The notes beneath the pieces were generated by a model. That model worked only from the letters and a program-made list of their open reading frames with translations. It ran no database searches and was not told where the DNA came from. DNA of 64,000 bases from positions 124,001 to 188,000 of the forward strand of contig JAJAGP010000759.1 in NCBI GenBank assembly GCA_025084515.1, in the 5' to 3' direction. Shown in pieces: positions 21,095-31,394 of the stretch. This stretch comes from Ancistrus triradiatus (Eukaryota; Chordata; Actinopteri; Siluriformes; Loricariidae). The position numbers were made by a program, and so were the translations under genes. Numbering within the stretch: the stretch's first letter is position 1; every line of letters begins with the position of its first letter.

Positions 21095-24000
21095 TCAACT
21101 GCTTTTTAAAGGTTCCTTCTGTCTTTGAAAGTAGAGACAGTATATGGCAAGCAGGTAGAGCCCAAAACATGCAACAAAGTCACAGAAATATGCCATTACT
21201 AGAAATACAACCAACAAAACTGTGTACACAATTATTGTTGACCTGTTGGCAGAGGATAAGAACTCTCTCCACCACAACACATTCGACCCAGTGACCTCGT
21301 CATCCACAAGAGGCAGTGCAGCTCTCTCCAGCTCCATCATTTCCTCATTTGTTAGATCATCCAGCAGGGCACCTGGCTGGTCCTCATTTATAGATTCCGA
21401 AATAGAAGGCATCGTGGAAGGGATCGACCTTGTTCTGCTTATGGAGGGCCTTTTGCCCATGGACATGCCCTCTCTAAATCCTGACTGCTGTGAGCTCCTC
21501 AGTCTGTGGAGACACAGCTCCATTTCTTCATCTGAGAGAGATTCTGTGGAAGCACCGTCATCCATGTTCTTCACGGTCTGCTCATTTGTGGAGTTGCTCT
21601 CCAGGCATTTTTGGACATCATCATTAGCATTCACAGCCTCAGGTTTTTTACAGCAAATGTCTTCTTGTTTTGAATTGTTTTCTAACCCATCACCTCTATC
21701 ACAGAAGGACTCACTGGTATTCTCTGTCAGTGTATGCTGTGATGAATCAGTTTTCCAGGAGATTTCTTTCTCTTCAGTGATGGCATTACTTTTATCCATG
21801 GGCTCATCAGACTTTTGCTCCAAGCATGTATTTATGATTTGTGGCTCATTTTCCAGATCTGGGTAAGCTTTTGTTGTAAAGGATTCTACATTAGGCATTT
21901 CCAGAGCTTGGGCCTGTATTTTAAGAGCCTGAAGATATTGCTTGTCCTTCCATTCTTCCATATATGGCTTGGGAAAAATATCTTGACATTGCAGTTCCCT
22001 ATTTTGCTGAGGCAGAATATCTTTTGCATTCTCAATTTCTGTCATATTATGCTGAGGAAGATCGTTTTCAGTTTCCAGTTCCTTCTTATTTTGTTGGAAC
22101 AGAAGCTCTTCTTCATCCTCCCATTCCTCCAAATTTTGCTCAGTAAGAAGACCTTGATTATCCCTGATTCTGATTTGTTGGGCCAGAAGCTCTTTTTCCT
22201 TCCATCCTTTTATATTTTGTTGTGGCAGAAGCTCTTGATCAGTCTCACATTCCTTAATGTTTTGTTGTGGCAAAAGCTCTTGATCATCCTCACATTCTTT
22301 CATATTTTGTTGTTGCAGAAGCTCTTGATCATCCACACATTCCTTAATATTTTGTTGAGGCAGAAGCTCTTGATCCTCTTCACATTCCTTAATATTTTGC
22401 TGGAGCAGAAGCTCTTGATCATCCTCACATTCTTTCATATTTTGTTGTGGCAGAAGCTCTTTATCATCCTGCCATTCCTTAACATTTTGTTGCAGCAGAA
22501 GCTCTTGATCATCCTCACATTCCTTAATATTTTGTTGTGCCAGAAGCTCTTGATCATCCTCACATTCTTTCATATTTTGTTGAGGCAGAAGCTCTTGATC
22601 ATCCTCACATTCCTTAACAATTTGTTGGGGCAGAAGCTCTTGAACATCCTCACATTCCTTAACATTTTGTTGGAGCAGAAGCTCTTTATCATCCTCACAT
22701 TCCTTAATATTTTGTTGGGGCAGAAGCTCTTGATCATCCTCACATTCCTTAACAATTTGTTGGGGCAGAAGCTCTTTATTATCCTCACATTCTTTAATAT
22801 CTCGTTGTGGCAGAAGCTCTTGATCATCCTCACATTTCTTAATATTTTGTTGTGGCAGAAGCTCTTTATTATTCTCATATTCCCTACTATCTTGTTGTTG
22901 CAGAAGGTCTTGAACATCCTCACATTCCATAACATTTTGTTGAGGCAGAAGCTCTTGATCATCCTCACATTCTTTCATATATTGTTGGAGCAGAAGCTCT
23001 TTATTATCCTCACATTCTTTAATATCTTGTTGATGCAGAAGCTCTTGATCCTCTTCACATTCCTTAACAATTTGTTGCAGAAGAAACTCTTGATCATCCT
23101 CCCGTTCCTTAACATTTTGTTGTGGCAGAAGCTCTTGGTCATCCTCAAATTCCTTAATATTTTTTTGCGGAAGAAGCTCTTGATCATCCTCCTGTTCCTT
23201 AACATTTTGTTGTGGCAGACGCTCTTGTTCATCCTCACATTCCTTAATGTTTTGTTGGAGCAGTAGCTTTTGATCATCTTCACATTCCTTAATATTTTGT
23301 TGAGGCAGAAGCTCTTTTTCCTCCCATCGTTTCATGGTTTGTTGGGGCAGAAGTTCTTGATCATCTCCACATTCCTTAATATTTTGTTGTGGCAGAAGCT
23401 CTTGATCATCCTTCCATTCCTTAATATTTTGTTGAGGCAGAAGTTCTTGATCATCCTCACATTCCTTAATATTTTGTTGTGGCAGAAGCTCTTGATCATC
23501 CTCCCATTCTTTCATATTTTGTTGGAGCAGAAGCTCTTTCTTATTCTCACATTCCTTAATATTTTGCTGGAGCAGAAGCTCTTGATCATCCTCAGATTCC
23601 TTAAACTTTTGTTGCAGCAGAAGCTCTTGATCATCCTCACATTCTTTCATATTTTGTTGTGGCAGAAGCTCTTGAACATCCTCACATTCCTTAACATTTT
23701 GTTGAGGCAGAAGCTCTTTATTATCCTCATATTCTTTAATATCTTGTTGTTGCAGAAGCTCTTTATCATCCTCACACTCCTTAATATTTTGTTGTGGCAG
23801 AAGCTCTTGATCATCCTCCCATTCTTTCATATTTTGTTGGAGCAGAAGCTCTTTCTTATTCTCACATTCCTTAATATTTTGTTGCAGCAGAAGCTCTTGA
23901 TCATTCTCACATTCCTTAATATTTTGTTGCAGCAGAAGCTCTTTATCATCCTGCCATTTCTTAACATTTTGTTGTGACAGAAGCTCTTGATCATCCTCAC

Positions 24001-27000
24001 ATTCTTTCATATTTTGTTGTGGCAGAAGCTCTTGATCATCCTCACATTCCTTAACATTTTGTTGTGCCAGAAGCTCTTGAACATCGTCACATTCCTTAAC
24101 ATTTTGTTGAGGCAGAAGCTCTTGATCATCCTCACATTCCTTAACAATTTGTTGGGGCAGAAGCTCTTTATTATCCTCATATTCTTTAATATCTTGTTGT
24201 TGCAGAAGCTCTTTATCATCCTCACATTCCTTAACATTTTGTTGAGGCAGAAGCTCTTGATCATCCTCACATTCTTTCATATTTTGTTGGGGCAGAAGCT
24301 CTTGATCATCCTCACATTCCTTAACAATTTGCTGGGGCAGAAGCTCTTTATTATCCTCACAATTTTTAATATCTTGTTGTTGCAGAAGCTCTTGATCCTC
24401 TTCACATTCCTTAATATTTTGTTGTGGTAGAGGCTCTTGATCATCCTCAGATTCCTTAATATTTTGTTGAGGCAGAAGCTCTTTTTCCTCCCATCGTTTC
24501 ATAGTTTGTTGGGGTATAAGCTCTTGATCATCTCCACATTTCTTAATGTTTTGTTGCGACAGCAGCTCTTGATCATCCTCCCATTCCTTAATATTTTGTT
24601 GAGGCAGAAGCTCTTGATCATCCTTCCATTCCTTAACATTTTGTTGTGGCAGAAGATCTTGAGTAACCTCCCATTTCTTCTTAATTTGTTGTGGTAGAGG
24701 ATATTGATGACCTTCCCATCCCCCCATATTTTGCTGGAGCAGAAACTCTTTATCATTTTTAAATTCATTTCTACTTTGTTGAGGCAGAAGATCAGTCTCA
24801 CTTGCAAATTCTTTTCTCTTTTGTTGGACCAGAAGATCTTTTGCATTCTCAGATTCCTCCATATTTTGCTGAGGCTGAAGTTTGTTTGCATTCTCACATT
24901 CCTCTGTATTTAGCTGAGACTGAAGACTTTGATCATGCTTCCGTTCATTCTTGATTTCTTGAGCCAGAAGAGCATTCGTATATTTACATTCTTTTCTTTC
25001 TTGTTGGGGCAGAGTATCTTTCGCATTCTCACTTTTCTCTATATTCTGCTCAGGACAATGTCCTTGCTTATCCTCCCATTCATTCAAGTTCTGTTGATTG
25101 TCATGTTCTTCCATATTTTGCTGAGGCAGAATCTCTTGATCACCCTCTTGTCCTTCATTATCATCTAAGTACTGTAATGCATGTTCAGACTTATGTTCAT
25201 TACCGGATTCTACGTTTCCATTTACTTGTTGTTTTTGTAATTCTTCTTGAAATTTCTCTTCCATATCCTCCATTTTCTCTGTCTGGTTTTGTTTCATGCC
25301 TGTGGACACTTGCTCTTCATTTTTATCAGCATACACTGTCTGTCCATTTTCTTTACAAATATCAACCTCCTTTTCTGGCGCAGCACTTTCATAAGTATTA
25401 CTGCTCCTATTCAAATCAATACCACCATCTGGAACATTTACATCTAAAGTAGTAGGTTCATTATTTGTTTTGCTGACATGCTGAAGGTTTGGTGAGATCC
25501 TGTCTAGAGCTGTCCCTTCTGGGCTCTCTGAGATTTCATTGGCAGAATCTGTTAGGATTTTTTCCAAACCATCGATATTGTGCAGTTTGGTGTCAACTGC
25601 ATGGCAACCTGCACTATCATGAGTGAAGTTTGATTCCTGGATCAAAGGTGTGGCCACTGTAACTTGTAATTGGACAGGTATACTACCAGTTGTTTCTAGG
25701 CTATGCTTGTGACAAGAGATGTCTGGACTTTGGTTTTGGATGGTTGCCCGTGTCAAATTTTGAGAAAGCATTAGAGTTCCACTAATGTTAGATGTGACAT
25801 TTACTGAAATGTCAGAATGGAATGAAGGCTCGGGAATGGGAACATGGCTTTCTTCCAGGCCCTTCATGTTGGTATCCGGAGTTCCATCTGCTGTTTGCAT
25901 TTGTGACTCGTTGTCTTGAATTTTAGTCCTGTCATTGCTCAGGATGGTTTGGGTGGCCTCAGATAGTGGGTTTTCAGAAACTACAGATGATGATTGCTTG
26001 AGCGTTGTACTGTCTAACTGAGACCAAGTGGATAAAATTGGAAAATCCTCTGGTATAGGTGTGTGGTATGAGGTTTCAGGTGATCCTTCACTCAAGGGAT
26101 TGTTGTTCTCTGCATATTCCATATTTTCTGAACTACTGATTGAAGAGTCTTCATCTTGTAAAATCATTTCTGCCATTTCTTCCTGATCAAGTGTGGATTC
26201 TTCCCAGGAGAGAACATTTGGGAAACCTTCTAGTTGGTAAAGTGGGTGGTTTGGTAAAAGTGCTTTATGTCTCTGAATTTTTGCCTCTGAATTATTTTGG
26301 TCCTGTGGGTTTTCAGCTAAAGAACCCTGAAGCTCAGCCTCTGCAGCTTTCTGTGTGGTATCCTTTTTATTCAGTAAATACTGGGGGCGTGTTTCTTTGC
26401 AAGTCCCATGATAAACATCATGTTTTTGTGATATGCATGGATATGGCCTTGACTCCATGCTGTGTGTCTTGGAATAACTTGGGTACGTGACTACTCTCAC
26501 GCTCTCGTCCTTCAGTTTCCCGGCTGACTCAGCAGCTTTGTGCGGTCTGCTCATAAGCTCTCGTCTGTCATTTTCTAATCTTTCAAACACTTGATGGTAA
26601 AGTGGAGCCACTATGGTTGCAAATGTGAAGTTACACGATCTATTCTGTAGTTGTGTATCGTTTCCGTGATCTGTTTTGCCTCCGCTCGTGTCTGATGGGT
26701 TCCCCATCCGTTCTACAGCACCTTTTTCGAAGCTCTCCCATGCTTTTTCCACACTCTTACTAACACATTTGTCAGACGTTTGGCTTTTATGAAGATCCTG
26801 CCTGAGTGAAACAGTCTCATTATCTTGGCTGTTCTCCAGTGCTTTCGACACATTGCCTACTGCATTTTTATGAATATTTACAGAGTCTGTGAGGGATGGC
26901 GTAGCCTGAAAGTTCAATTCAGGCTGTTGTACTGGAATATTCTTTATTGTCTCTAATTGAGACTGGACAGTAGGAACCTGTTCGCTATTGGTGTCCTCAG

Positions 27001-27256
27001 AACTTGCAGTGCATTTCTGAACCACAGTTTTATTCAGCTTTGCCGGTGAAGAGGTGATGATGTCTTGAATTTCTGTTTTGGAAAAGTTTGAAGGTTCCTC
27101 TTTTGTTGTTAGCACCTGTTCAGTTATGTTCGTCTCTGTGTCTTTCTCCAACTGCTCATTGTTTTTATCCTCTCTTTGAGCAAAGTACTGTTGTATTTTT
27201 GCCATCCGTGCAGCTTTTCTTCTGCTTCTCCTGCTGCGGTTTCTGCTGTTTTCCTC
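21095..27256 (-). CDS. ppp1r3a: ppp1r3a coding exon 4 (6.2 kb; repeat domain and membrane anchor)
   Basis: Acceptor TTACCAG|GAG; 2,053 codons then stop at 21095-21097. Order: basic segment (RNRSRRSRRKAARM); a long acidic, Ser/Thr-rich, probably disordered region; the Q/E/K/C-rich repeat region; an acidic region with LSDEEMELCLHRLRSSQQSG and a Ser-rich basic stretch; then LLDDLTNEEMMELERAALPL and a hydrophobic C-terminal anchor with YTVLLVVFLVMAYF and FGLYLLAIYCLYF. The anchor fits the sarcoplasmic-reticulum tail of the family. No frameshift is seen across the repeat. Confidence 0.93.
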   Translation of the reverse strand, partial: EENSRNRSRRSRRKAARMAKIQQYFAQREDKNNEQLEKDTETNITEQVLTTKEEPSNFSKTEIQDIITSSPAKLNKTVVQKCTASSEDTNSEQVPTVQSQLETIKNIPVQQPELNFQATPSLTDSVNIHKNAVGNVSKALENSQDNETVSLRQDLHKSQTSDKCVSKSVEKAWESFEKGAVERMGNPSDTSGGKTDHGNDTQLQNRSCNFTFATIVAPLYHQVFERLENDRRELMSRPHKAAESAGKLKDESVRVVTYPSYSKTHSMESRPYPCISQKHDVYHGTCKETRPQYLLNKKDTTQKAAEAELQGSLAENPQDQNNSEAKIQRHKALLPNHPLYQLEGFPNVLSWEESTLDQEEMAEMILQDEDSSISSSENMEYAENNNPLSEGSPETSYHTPIPEDFPILSTWSQLDSTTLKQSSSVVSENPLSEATQTILSNDRTKIQDNESQMQTADGTPDTNMKGLEESHVPIPEPSFHSDISVNVTSNISGTLMLSQNLTRATIQNQSPDISCHKHSLETTGSIPVQLQVTVATPLIQESNFTHDSAGCHAVDTKLHNIDGLEKILTDSANEISESPEGTALDRISPNLQHVSKTNNEPTTLDVNVPDGGIDLNRSSNTYESAAPEKEVDICKENGQTVYADKNEEQVSTGMKQNQTEKMEDMEEKFQEELQKQQVNGNVESGNEHKSEHALQYLDDNEGQEGDQEILPQQNMEEHDNQQNLNEWEDKQGHCPEQNIEKSENAKDTLPQQERKECKYTNALLAQEIKNERKHDQSLQSQLNTEECENANKLQPQQNMEESENAKDLLVQQKRKEFASETDLLPQQSRNEFKNDKEFLLQQNMGGWEGHQYPLPQQIKKKWEVTQDLLPQQNVKEWKDDQELLPQQNIKEWEDDQELLSQQNIKKCGDDQELIPQQTMKRWEEKELLPQQNIKESEDDQEPLPQQNIKECEEDQELLQQQDIKNCEDNKELLPQQIVKECEDDQELLPQQNMKECEDDQELLPQQNVKECEDDKELLQQQDIKEYEDNKELLPQQIVKECEDDQELLPQQNVKECDDVQELLAQQNVKECEDDQELLPQQNMKECEDDQELLSQQNVKKWQDDKELLLQQNIKECENDQELLLQQNIKECENKKELLLQQNMKEWEDDQELLPQQNIKECEDDKELLQQQDIKEYEDNKELLPQQNVKECEDVQELLPQQNMKECEDDQELLLQQKFKESEDDQELLLQQNIKECENKKELLLQQNMKEWEDDQELLPQQNIKECEDDQELLPQQNIKEWKDDQELLPQQNIKECGDDQELLPQQTMKRWEEKELLPQQNIKECEDDQKLLLQQNIKECEDEQERLPQQNVKEQEDDQELLPQKNIKEFEDDQELLPQQNVKEREDDQEFLLQQIVKECEEDQELLHQQDIKECEDNKELLLQQYMKECEDDQELLPQQNVMECEDVQDLLQQQDSREYENNKELLPQQNIKKCEDDQELLPQRDIKECEDNKELLPQQIVKECEDDQELLPQQNIKECEDDKELLLQQNVKECEDVQELLPQQIVKECEDDQELLPQQNMKECEDDQELLAQQNIKECEDDQELLLQQNVKEWQDDKELLPQQNMKECEDDQELLLQQNIKECEEDQELLPQQNIKECVDDQELLQQQNMKECEDDQELLPQQNIKECETDQELLPQQNIKGWKEKELLAQQIRIRDNQGLLTEQNLEEWEDEEELLFQQNKKELETENDLPQHNMTEIENAKDILPQQNRELQCQDIFPKPYMEEWKDKQYLQALKIQAQALEMPNVESFTTKAYPDLENEPQIINTCLEQKSDEPMDKSNAITEEKEISWKTDSSQHTLTENTSESFCDRGDGLENNSKQEDICCKKPEAVNANDDVQKCLESNSTNEQTVKNMDDGASTESLSDEEMELCLHRLRSSQQSGFREGMSMGKRPSISRTRSIPSTMPSISESINEDQPGALLDDLTNEEMMELERAALPLVDDEVTGSNVLWWREFLSSANRSTIIVYTVLLVVFLVMAYFCDFVACFGLYLLAIYCLYFQRQKEPLKSS

Positions 27257-30200
27257 CTGGTAATAAAGAACCAAGATTTAATTTGGCTATGACCTTGTTT
27301 GGTTTTAATCATCGCTTAGTAAAACCAGTCTTAAAGCATGTTCTCTCCAGCCTGGCTAGCCCTAGATTTCAGCTGGTGTAAAATCAATTGAGCAGCAAAA
27401 AAGCACTAATTTTCCAGATCAACATTTCAGACTCCAGGACAGCACACAAAGCTTACAAGGGCCGCCAGCCAAACAGTACTTCTAAAGAAGTAAGTCACAA
27501 GACATTTGTTAGTCATACAATTGGAATTAGAAAGTAAAGGCTCTATACCAGATATGGTAGTGCACCTAGTTCCAGAGAAACAACCCGTCTATAAATGGAA
27601 CCCAGGTTTCATTGAGGTTTCAAAATCTGAACTGTGCTGTGTGCTACACCATTTGAGAAATACAATGAACAGGTTACTGGGAACACCATGCAGTGTTTGG
27701 CTCTGTGCTATTTAGCTATAAGCTTTTCTAATTATACCTTAAATGATTTGTTATAAATTCATCTTCCATTTTGTACTGGTGAGGGTCGCAGTGGGTTGGC
27801 AAGTCTATCTTGGGAACACTGGTTGCAAGGCAGGGTTACACTCTGGATACAGCATCAATATATAGGAGTTATTCAGAGTGGCCAATCCACCAACTGCTAT
27901 GTTTTTTGAAGGTGGGAGGAAACCAAGATAAAACATGTCAAACTCCACATGGGCACATAGTGATCTGGGTTCAATCCTTGCCGCCAGGTACTGGTTCTAT
28001 ATAATGTTTGGGATGTTGTCTCCATGTAGGTTTTTTCCCAGTTGTCAAAATCATCAGCCAGTGGGTAAACTGGCTATACTAAATAATTGCAGTGTTGGAC
28101 CAGCACTATGTACAGTGTTTGAGGATAAAGTGCTTACTGGAGATATTGTAGATTACTGTATGAATTAACATTTTACAGGAAAATAAATCCTACATATTTT
28201 GGTTATTTGGATATTGAAGCTGTTCATGTAAATCTTAAACGCGTGTTTACAGTAGAACCTCAGAATTCGAACTTAATTGGTTCCAGAAGGTTGTTTGAAC
28301 TCCAGTACCAAAGAAAAAAGTCAGGTATTGAAAGTCAGTACCACATTTCCCCATAAGAAGTAAGGTAGATATGATTAATCTATTCCCAACTTCCATATTA
28401 TTGTTTAAGGGAAACTTTCTAGCCACTGAGGCAAACGCAGTTTCGGCACGTCTTATCACTGGAACAGTGGTGACTGAGACTGATGGTGTGCCTGAAAACA
28501 CACCGGTAGACGTATATAATATACATATAAATAATATAGTCATATAATAATAAAATCATATAATATAATATACCTCATACATGTATGATCGCTCCTTAGT
28601 TCTATTTCTTCTTTTGGATTTTGTCATACCATATTAGTGCATTATTGCCACTGACTGTACTGGATTAAGAGCATCGCCTTTGGAAGATTTAGGGTGCCCA
28701 TGTTAGAAGTCAGAATATTTGTTCAAATGTGGGAAAAGAAAAATTCAAATGGACCACAGATCACTGACTGAACTGAATTCCGAGGTTCCACTGTATTTAA
28801 AGTCTATATGGTGTGAATAGAACTTAAGCTCATTACATTCATTTTCCTTTTTCCATATATTTGCTCTATTTTATGAGTTCATGATCCATCATGTGTTTAA
28901 AAGCCCTTTCTCAGCACTAGACTATAAACAGATATCATGCCTGGTCTGGTATGTTAGTGCGTACGCTAGAGAAGCAGCAGCAAGCCTGTAATTCCCATGT
29001 GCCATGTTTAGGCTGGTGTACATCCGTTAGTGCCTGAAGAGTCTTGACCTTGGCAGTGACATTATGTTCCCGCAGAAAAAGAACAACCCTTGTCACAGCG
29101 TGACCTCGGTTTCTACTGCCCTTGTTTTATAAACGGCATTTGCAGTCACCGATTATTTTTGACACATAAGCCGTGCATTTTGAAACATCATTCTAACGTT
29201 GCATCTTTCCAATCATTTGGCACCATCGCTGAGTTCCGGGACCACGTCCTTGGGCATTACACAGTCATGTAATGGGCTGTAACTGAGATCTTGAACATCT
29301 AATGGACTGTGACTGAGTCATGAACATGCCCACCTAAGCACAGCCAAGCCAACAACCAGGAAAAAGTGGGGGTAAAATGAGAATGCTTTGTGTGTGTGTA
29401 TAACGTAGCTCGTTAGCTCACGTTTGGACTAGCGACTGAGAAACTCAGTTGATGCGTTTAATTTAATTTACAATTTAATTGTGTTTGTGTGTATGACTTT
29501 CCTCTGCTTATTTGTAACAAGCTGTAAATATGTGTATGTACTGTACATTCGCAAGTGTGTGTGTGCCTGTCCTATTGTGAGTAGTACTCACATTCACCTG
29601 CTGAGTCTCTGTTTTGTCTGGCTGATCTTCCGCTATCAATGCATTTTTGGCTTCCGTCAAATCAGTGATAGCCTAGCGGGACTGTGGTAGCCTAGCAAGT
29701 AAGGTACTGGACTATGGACCAGAAGGTCCAGGGTTCAAATCTCAACTCTGCCAAGCTGCCGCTGTTGGGTCCTTGAGCAAGACCCTTAACCCACAATTGC
29801 TTGGATTGTAAGACTGTATCAATTGTAAGTCGCTCTGGGTAAGGGCGTCTGCTAAATGCTGTAAATGTAAATGTAAATGATGTCTCTGACTGATTTTCGT
29901 ATTGTTTGTATGCACTTTTCTTGTGAAAATACCATTTAAATTTACATTACAGTAGCATAAATAGACTACATGACTATCAATGACCTGTTTCACAGAACAT
30001 AATGGGGTCATTAAATGGCGCATACCTGTAAATAAATCAAATCATCAAAGGTGTACTAGGATGTACAAGTGTATTGAACCTACCTGCTGTTTTAGAGGAT
30101 GTGCTTTTATTTTTTCTTCTTCGACTCCAAGAGGTTTAGTAACAGCAGCTGTTTCACAGTTTAGGATAATTTCTAATAGAGGACAGAACACTATCAGGTA

Positions 30201-31274
30201 AGTACATAAACAAAAACAGGATCTACAAATGCAACCAAAATGATGGAATTATTACCTGGACTCTCCTCTGTATTTGAGTTAGACCTGTAAAATGTGTTCA
30301 ATAAATGGGATCCATTGTTAATTTACTTAGCAGATGTGAACAGGCATTCATTATACTAACAAACTTAAAAGAATCTATTATAAAACATGCTCAATTGTCC
30401 ATTATTTAAAATTTGTAGGCGAAAGTTTATACTGTCATTCTCAACTCCGGAATCACTGGTGACCATAATAGTAACGAAACATTTGACCTCCTCACCTGGT
30501 TGACTTCAGACAGCTTTTTGGTTTGAGCTTGTTCTCATTCTCGTCTTGCTCTTTTACCCTTTCACGACAAAACAAAACATAGTTCTGTCCACTGTTGTTA
30601 GCCCAAAAAGTTCCCAAAGGTGTTTCAAATCGAAGACAAAAGTCCACCCTGGCTCCTTCCTCACCGAAAGGGGGTACCAATGTTAGCTTGAAGGAGAAAC
30701 AGTCCATATCCTCTACGTCTGACCCAGGCACGTACTCTGCCAGCAGATCAAAATGGCTGCTCCAACAGTCCAAAGAGGTGCGGATGTAGACCAGTTTATC
30801 GAAACAAATGTTCAACACACGAACAATCCCTTTCAGTGTGGTCGTCCCAGGTAGAAGCTCCAGACTCTCCAGCTCCAGCTTCTGTTCCCGGACCTTGTAG
30901 ACCAGTTCATCTGGCGTCAGCGGGAGAGCAAAGTGCAGGTTCAGGATGTACTCCTTCGCATCAGTTAGCTCCCCATCTAAAGGGTCTGATGGATCGCTTG
31001 CCGACCAGGAATCAAACTGCTTGACAGAGACCAGACTTAAGCCGAACGTGTCTGCAAAAGACACTCTCCGGCTGCTGGAACTGGGAGGTTGAGAGTCGTC
31101 TTCAGAACTGGAGGACACTGAGCTTCGGCGCTTTGGAATGGGCGAAGATTTGGGATTGATGCCTCCCAAACTCAGAAGCTCATCGTCGCTATCCCACGGA
31201 CAAGGGTGCGGTAAATCCAAAAAGTTGGAGCTGCCCACTCTGGGCCCCTGCAGCTCTCCCGCCGCCGGCTCCAT
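21095..31274 (-). CDS. ppp1r3a: Protein phosphatase 1 regulatory subunit 3A (glycogen/SR-targeting subunit), 4 coding exons, about 2,352 aa
   Basis: Coding exons: 30496-31274, 30256-30284, 30084-30172, 21095-27256; phases join cleanly. The mammalian protein targets PP1 catalytic subunit to glycogen and sarcoplasmic reticulum in muscle and promotes glycogen synthase dephosphorylation. Seen here: PP1 docking motif RRVSFADTFGL (residues about 69-79, with the Ser that PKA phosphorylates in mammals), a second RRSS site near residue 49, a CBM21 domain at about residues 150-255 including KGIVRVLNICFDKLVYIRTS and the WANNSGQNY motif used for glycogen/glycogen synthase binding, and a C-terminal hydrophobic anchor (about 2305-2342). 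Mammalian PPP1R3A is about 1,120 aa; the excess is mainly a 15-residue tandem repeat in exon 4. The start is the ATG at 31274 (MEPAAGELQG), comparable to the mammalian start. Confidence 0.95.
22195..24690 (-). repeat. ppp1r3a: 45-bp coding tandem repeat (15-aa unit), about 55 copies, in ppp1r3a
   Basis: Consensus unit K-E-C-E-D-D-Q-E-L-L-P-Q-Q-N-I/M/V, about residues 1155-1987 of the predicted protein. Variants include KEYEDNKELLPQQIV, KEWEDDQELLPQQNI and KRWEEKELLPQQ (units shortened by two codons). Units at the centre are nearly identical. Toward 25,130 and 21,900 they fade into diverged relatives such as ESENAKDLLVQQ and EEWEDEEELLFQQN. Unit number is estimated from length. Confidence 0.93.
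27775..27990. repeat. Dispersed repeat, diverged relative of 15120-15400
   Basis: GAGGGTCGCAGTGGGTTGGC..GGTGGGAGGAAACC..CAAACTCCACATGGGCAC..GGTTCAATCC follows the same order. In ppp1r3a intron 3. Confidence 0.5.
28249..28795. mobile_element. Non-autonomous inverted-repeat element (TIR ACAGTAGAACCTC)
   Basis: Left end ACAGTAGAACCTCAGAATTC and right end GAATTCCGAGGTTCCACTGT are inverted copies with a few changes. No coding capacity. Ends resemble those at 38450 and 59343 (GGTACCTC). In ppp1r3a intron 3. Confidence 0.7.
29460..30030. mobile_element. Partial inverted-repeat element (family of 36582-37379) interrupted by a SINE
   Basis: CTTATTTGTAACAAGCTG..GTGCCTGTCCTAT..AGTAGTACT and the end GTCATTAAATGGCGCATACC match the element at 36582-37379 in the same order. 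The left terminus is not recognisable. The SINE at 29678-29879 splits it. Ends about 50 bp from ppp1r3a exon 3. Confidence 0.65.
29678..29879 (+). mobile_element. Full-length SINE nested in an inverted-repeat element
   Basis: A-box GGTAGCCTAGCAAGTAAGG, B-box GGTTCAAATCTCAAC, central domain and tail TGCTAAATGCTGTAAATG plus TAAATG repeats. In ppp1r3a intron 3. Confidence 0.88.
30084..30172 (-). CDS. ppp1r3a: ppp1r3a coding exon 3 (89 nt)
   Basis: Acceptor CTATTAG, donor CAGCAG|GTAGGT. Encodes EIILNCETAAVTKPLGVEEE and then KIKAHPLKQQ. Joins exon 4 in phase 0. Confidence 0.85.
30256..30284 (-). CDS. ppp1r3a: ppp1r3a coding exon 2, a 29-nt micro-exon
   Basis: Acceptor TTTTACAG and donor CCAG|GTAATA flank 29 bases encoding SNSNTEESP. 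Without it exon 1 (phase 2) cannot join exon 3 (entered in phase 1) without a stop, so it is needed to keep the frame. The residues fit the mammalian linker between CBM21 and the long tail. Confidence 0.85.
30496..31274 (-). CDS. ppp1r3a: ppp1r3a coding exon 1 (PP1 docking motif and CBM21)
   Basis: 259 complete codons plus two bases; donor ACCAG|GTGAGG. Contains a Ser-rich segment (SSVSSSSEDD), RVSF, and the carbohydrate-binding module. It ends KPKSCLKST, the segment that corresponds to the GCLKV text of mammals. Frame stays open a little upstream of the ATG but without another ATG. Confidence 0.95.
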
Positions 31275-31320
31275 CGGGCTGTGTGAGGCAGAGTTAGAGC
31301 TGCTTGGCTGTTTGGGCCAA

Positions 31321-31326
31321 CAGCTG
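31321..31326. promoter_or_regulatory. E-box CAGCTG between MEF2 site and ppp1r3a ATG
   Basis: CAGCTG 47 bp upstream of the ATG, possibly inside the 5' untranslated region. Pairs with the E-box at 31428. Confidence 0.4.
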
Positions 31327-31394
31327 ACTTGCAACGTGCTGAGACTCAACAGATGGAGTCAAGTTACTTTTGACATTGCAGCAAGAAGCCCACG

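Noticed and set aside
22195..24690. CRISPR-like array
   Set aside because: Regular spacing comes from a coding tandem repeat with no unique spacers, in a vertebrate gene.
22570..24897. Minus-strand alternative frames over the repeat (basic, Asn/Lys/Arg-rich)
   Set aside because: Another stop-free frame of the same repeat; the true frame is fixed by the exon junctions and by the conserved C-terminal anchor.
21815..24913. Long plus-strand open frames (up to 483 codons, Leu/Ile-rich) opposite ppp1r3a
   Set aside because: They are the antisense reading of the 45-bp coding repeat. Its period is a multiple of three and the unit has no stop in that frame, so openness is automatic. No start context, splice pattern or family similarity.
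31275..31349. N-terminal extension of ppp1r3a
   Set aside because: The frame is open, but begins with TTG and has no ATG; the ATG at 31274 gives a start like that of mammals.
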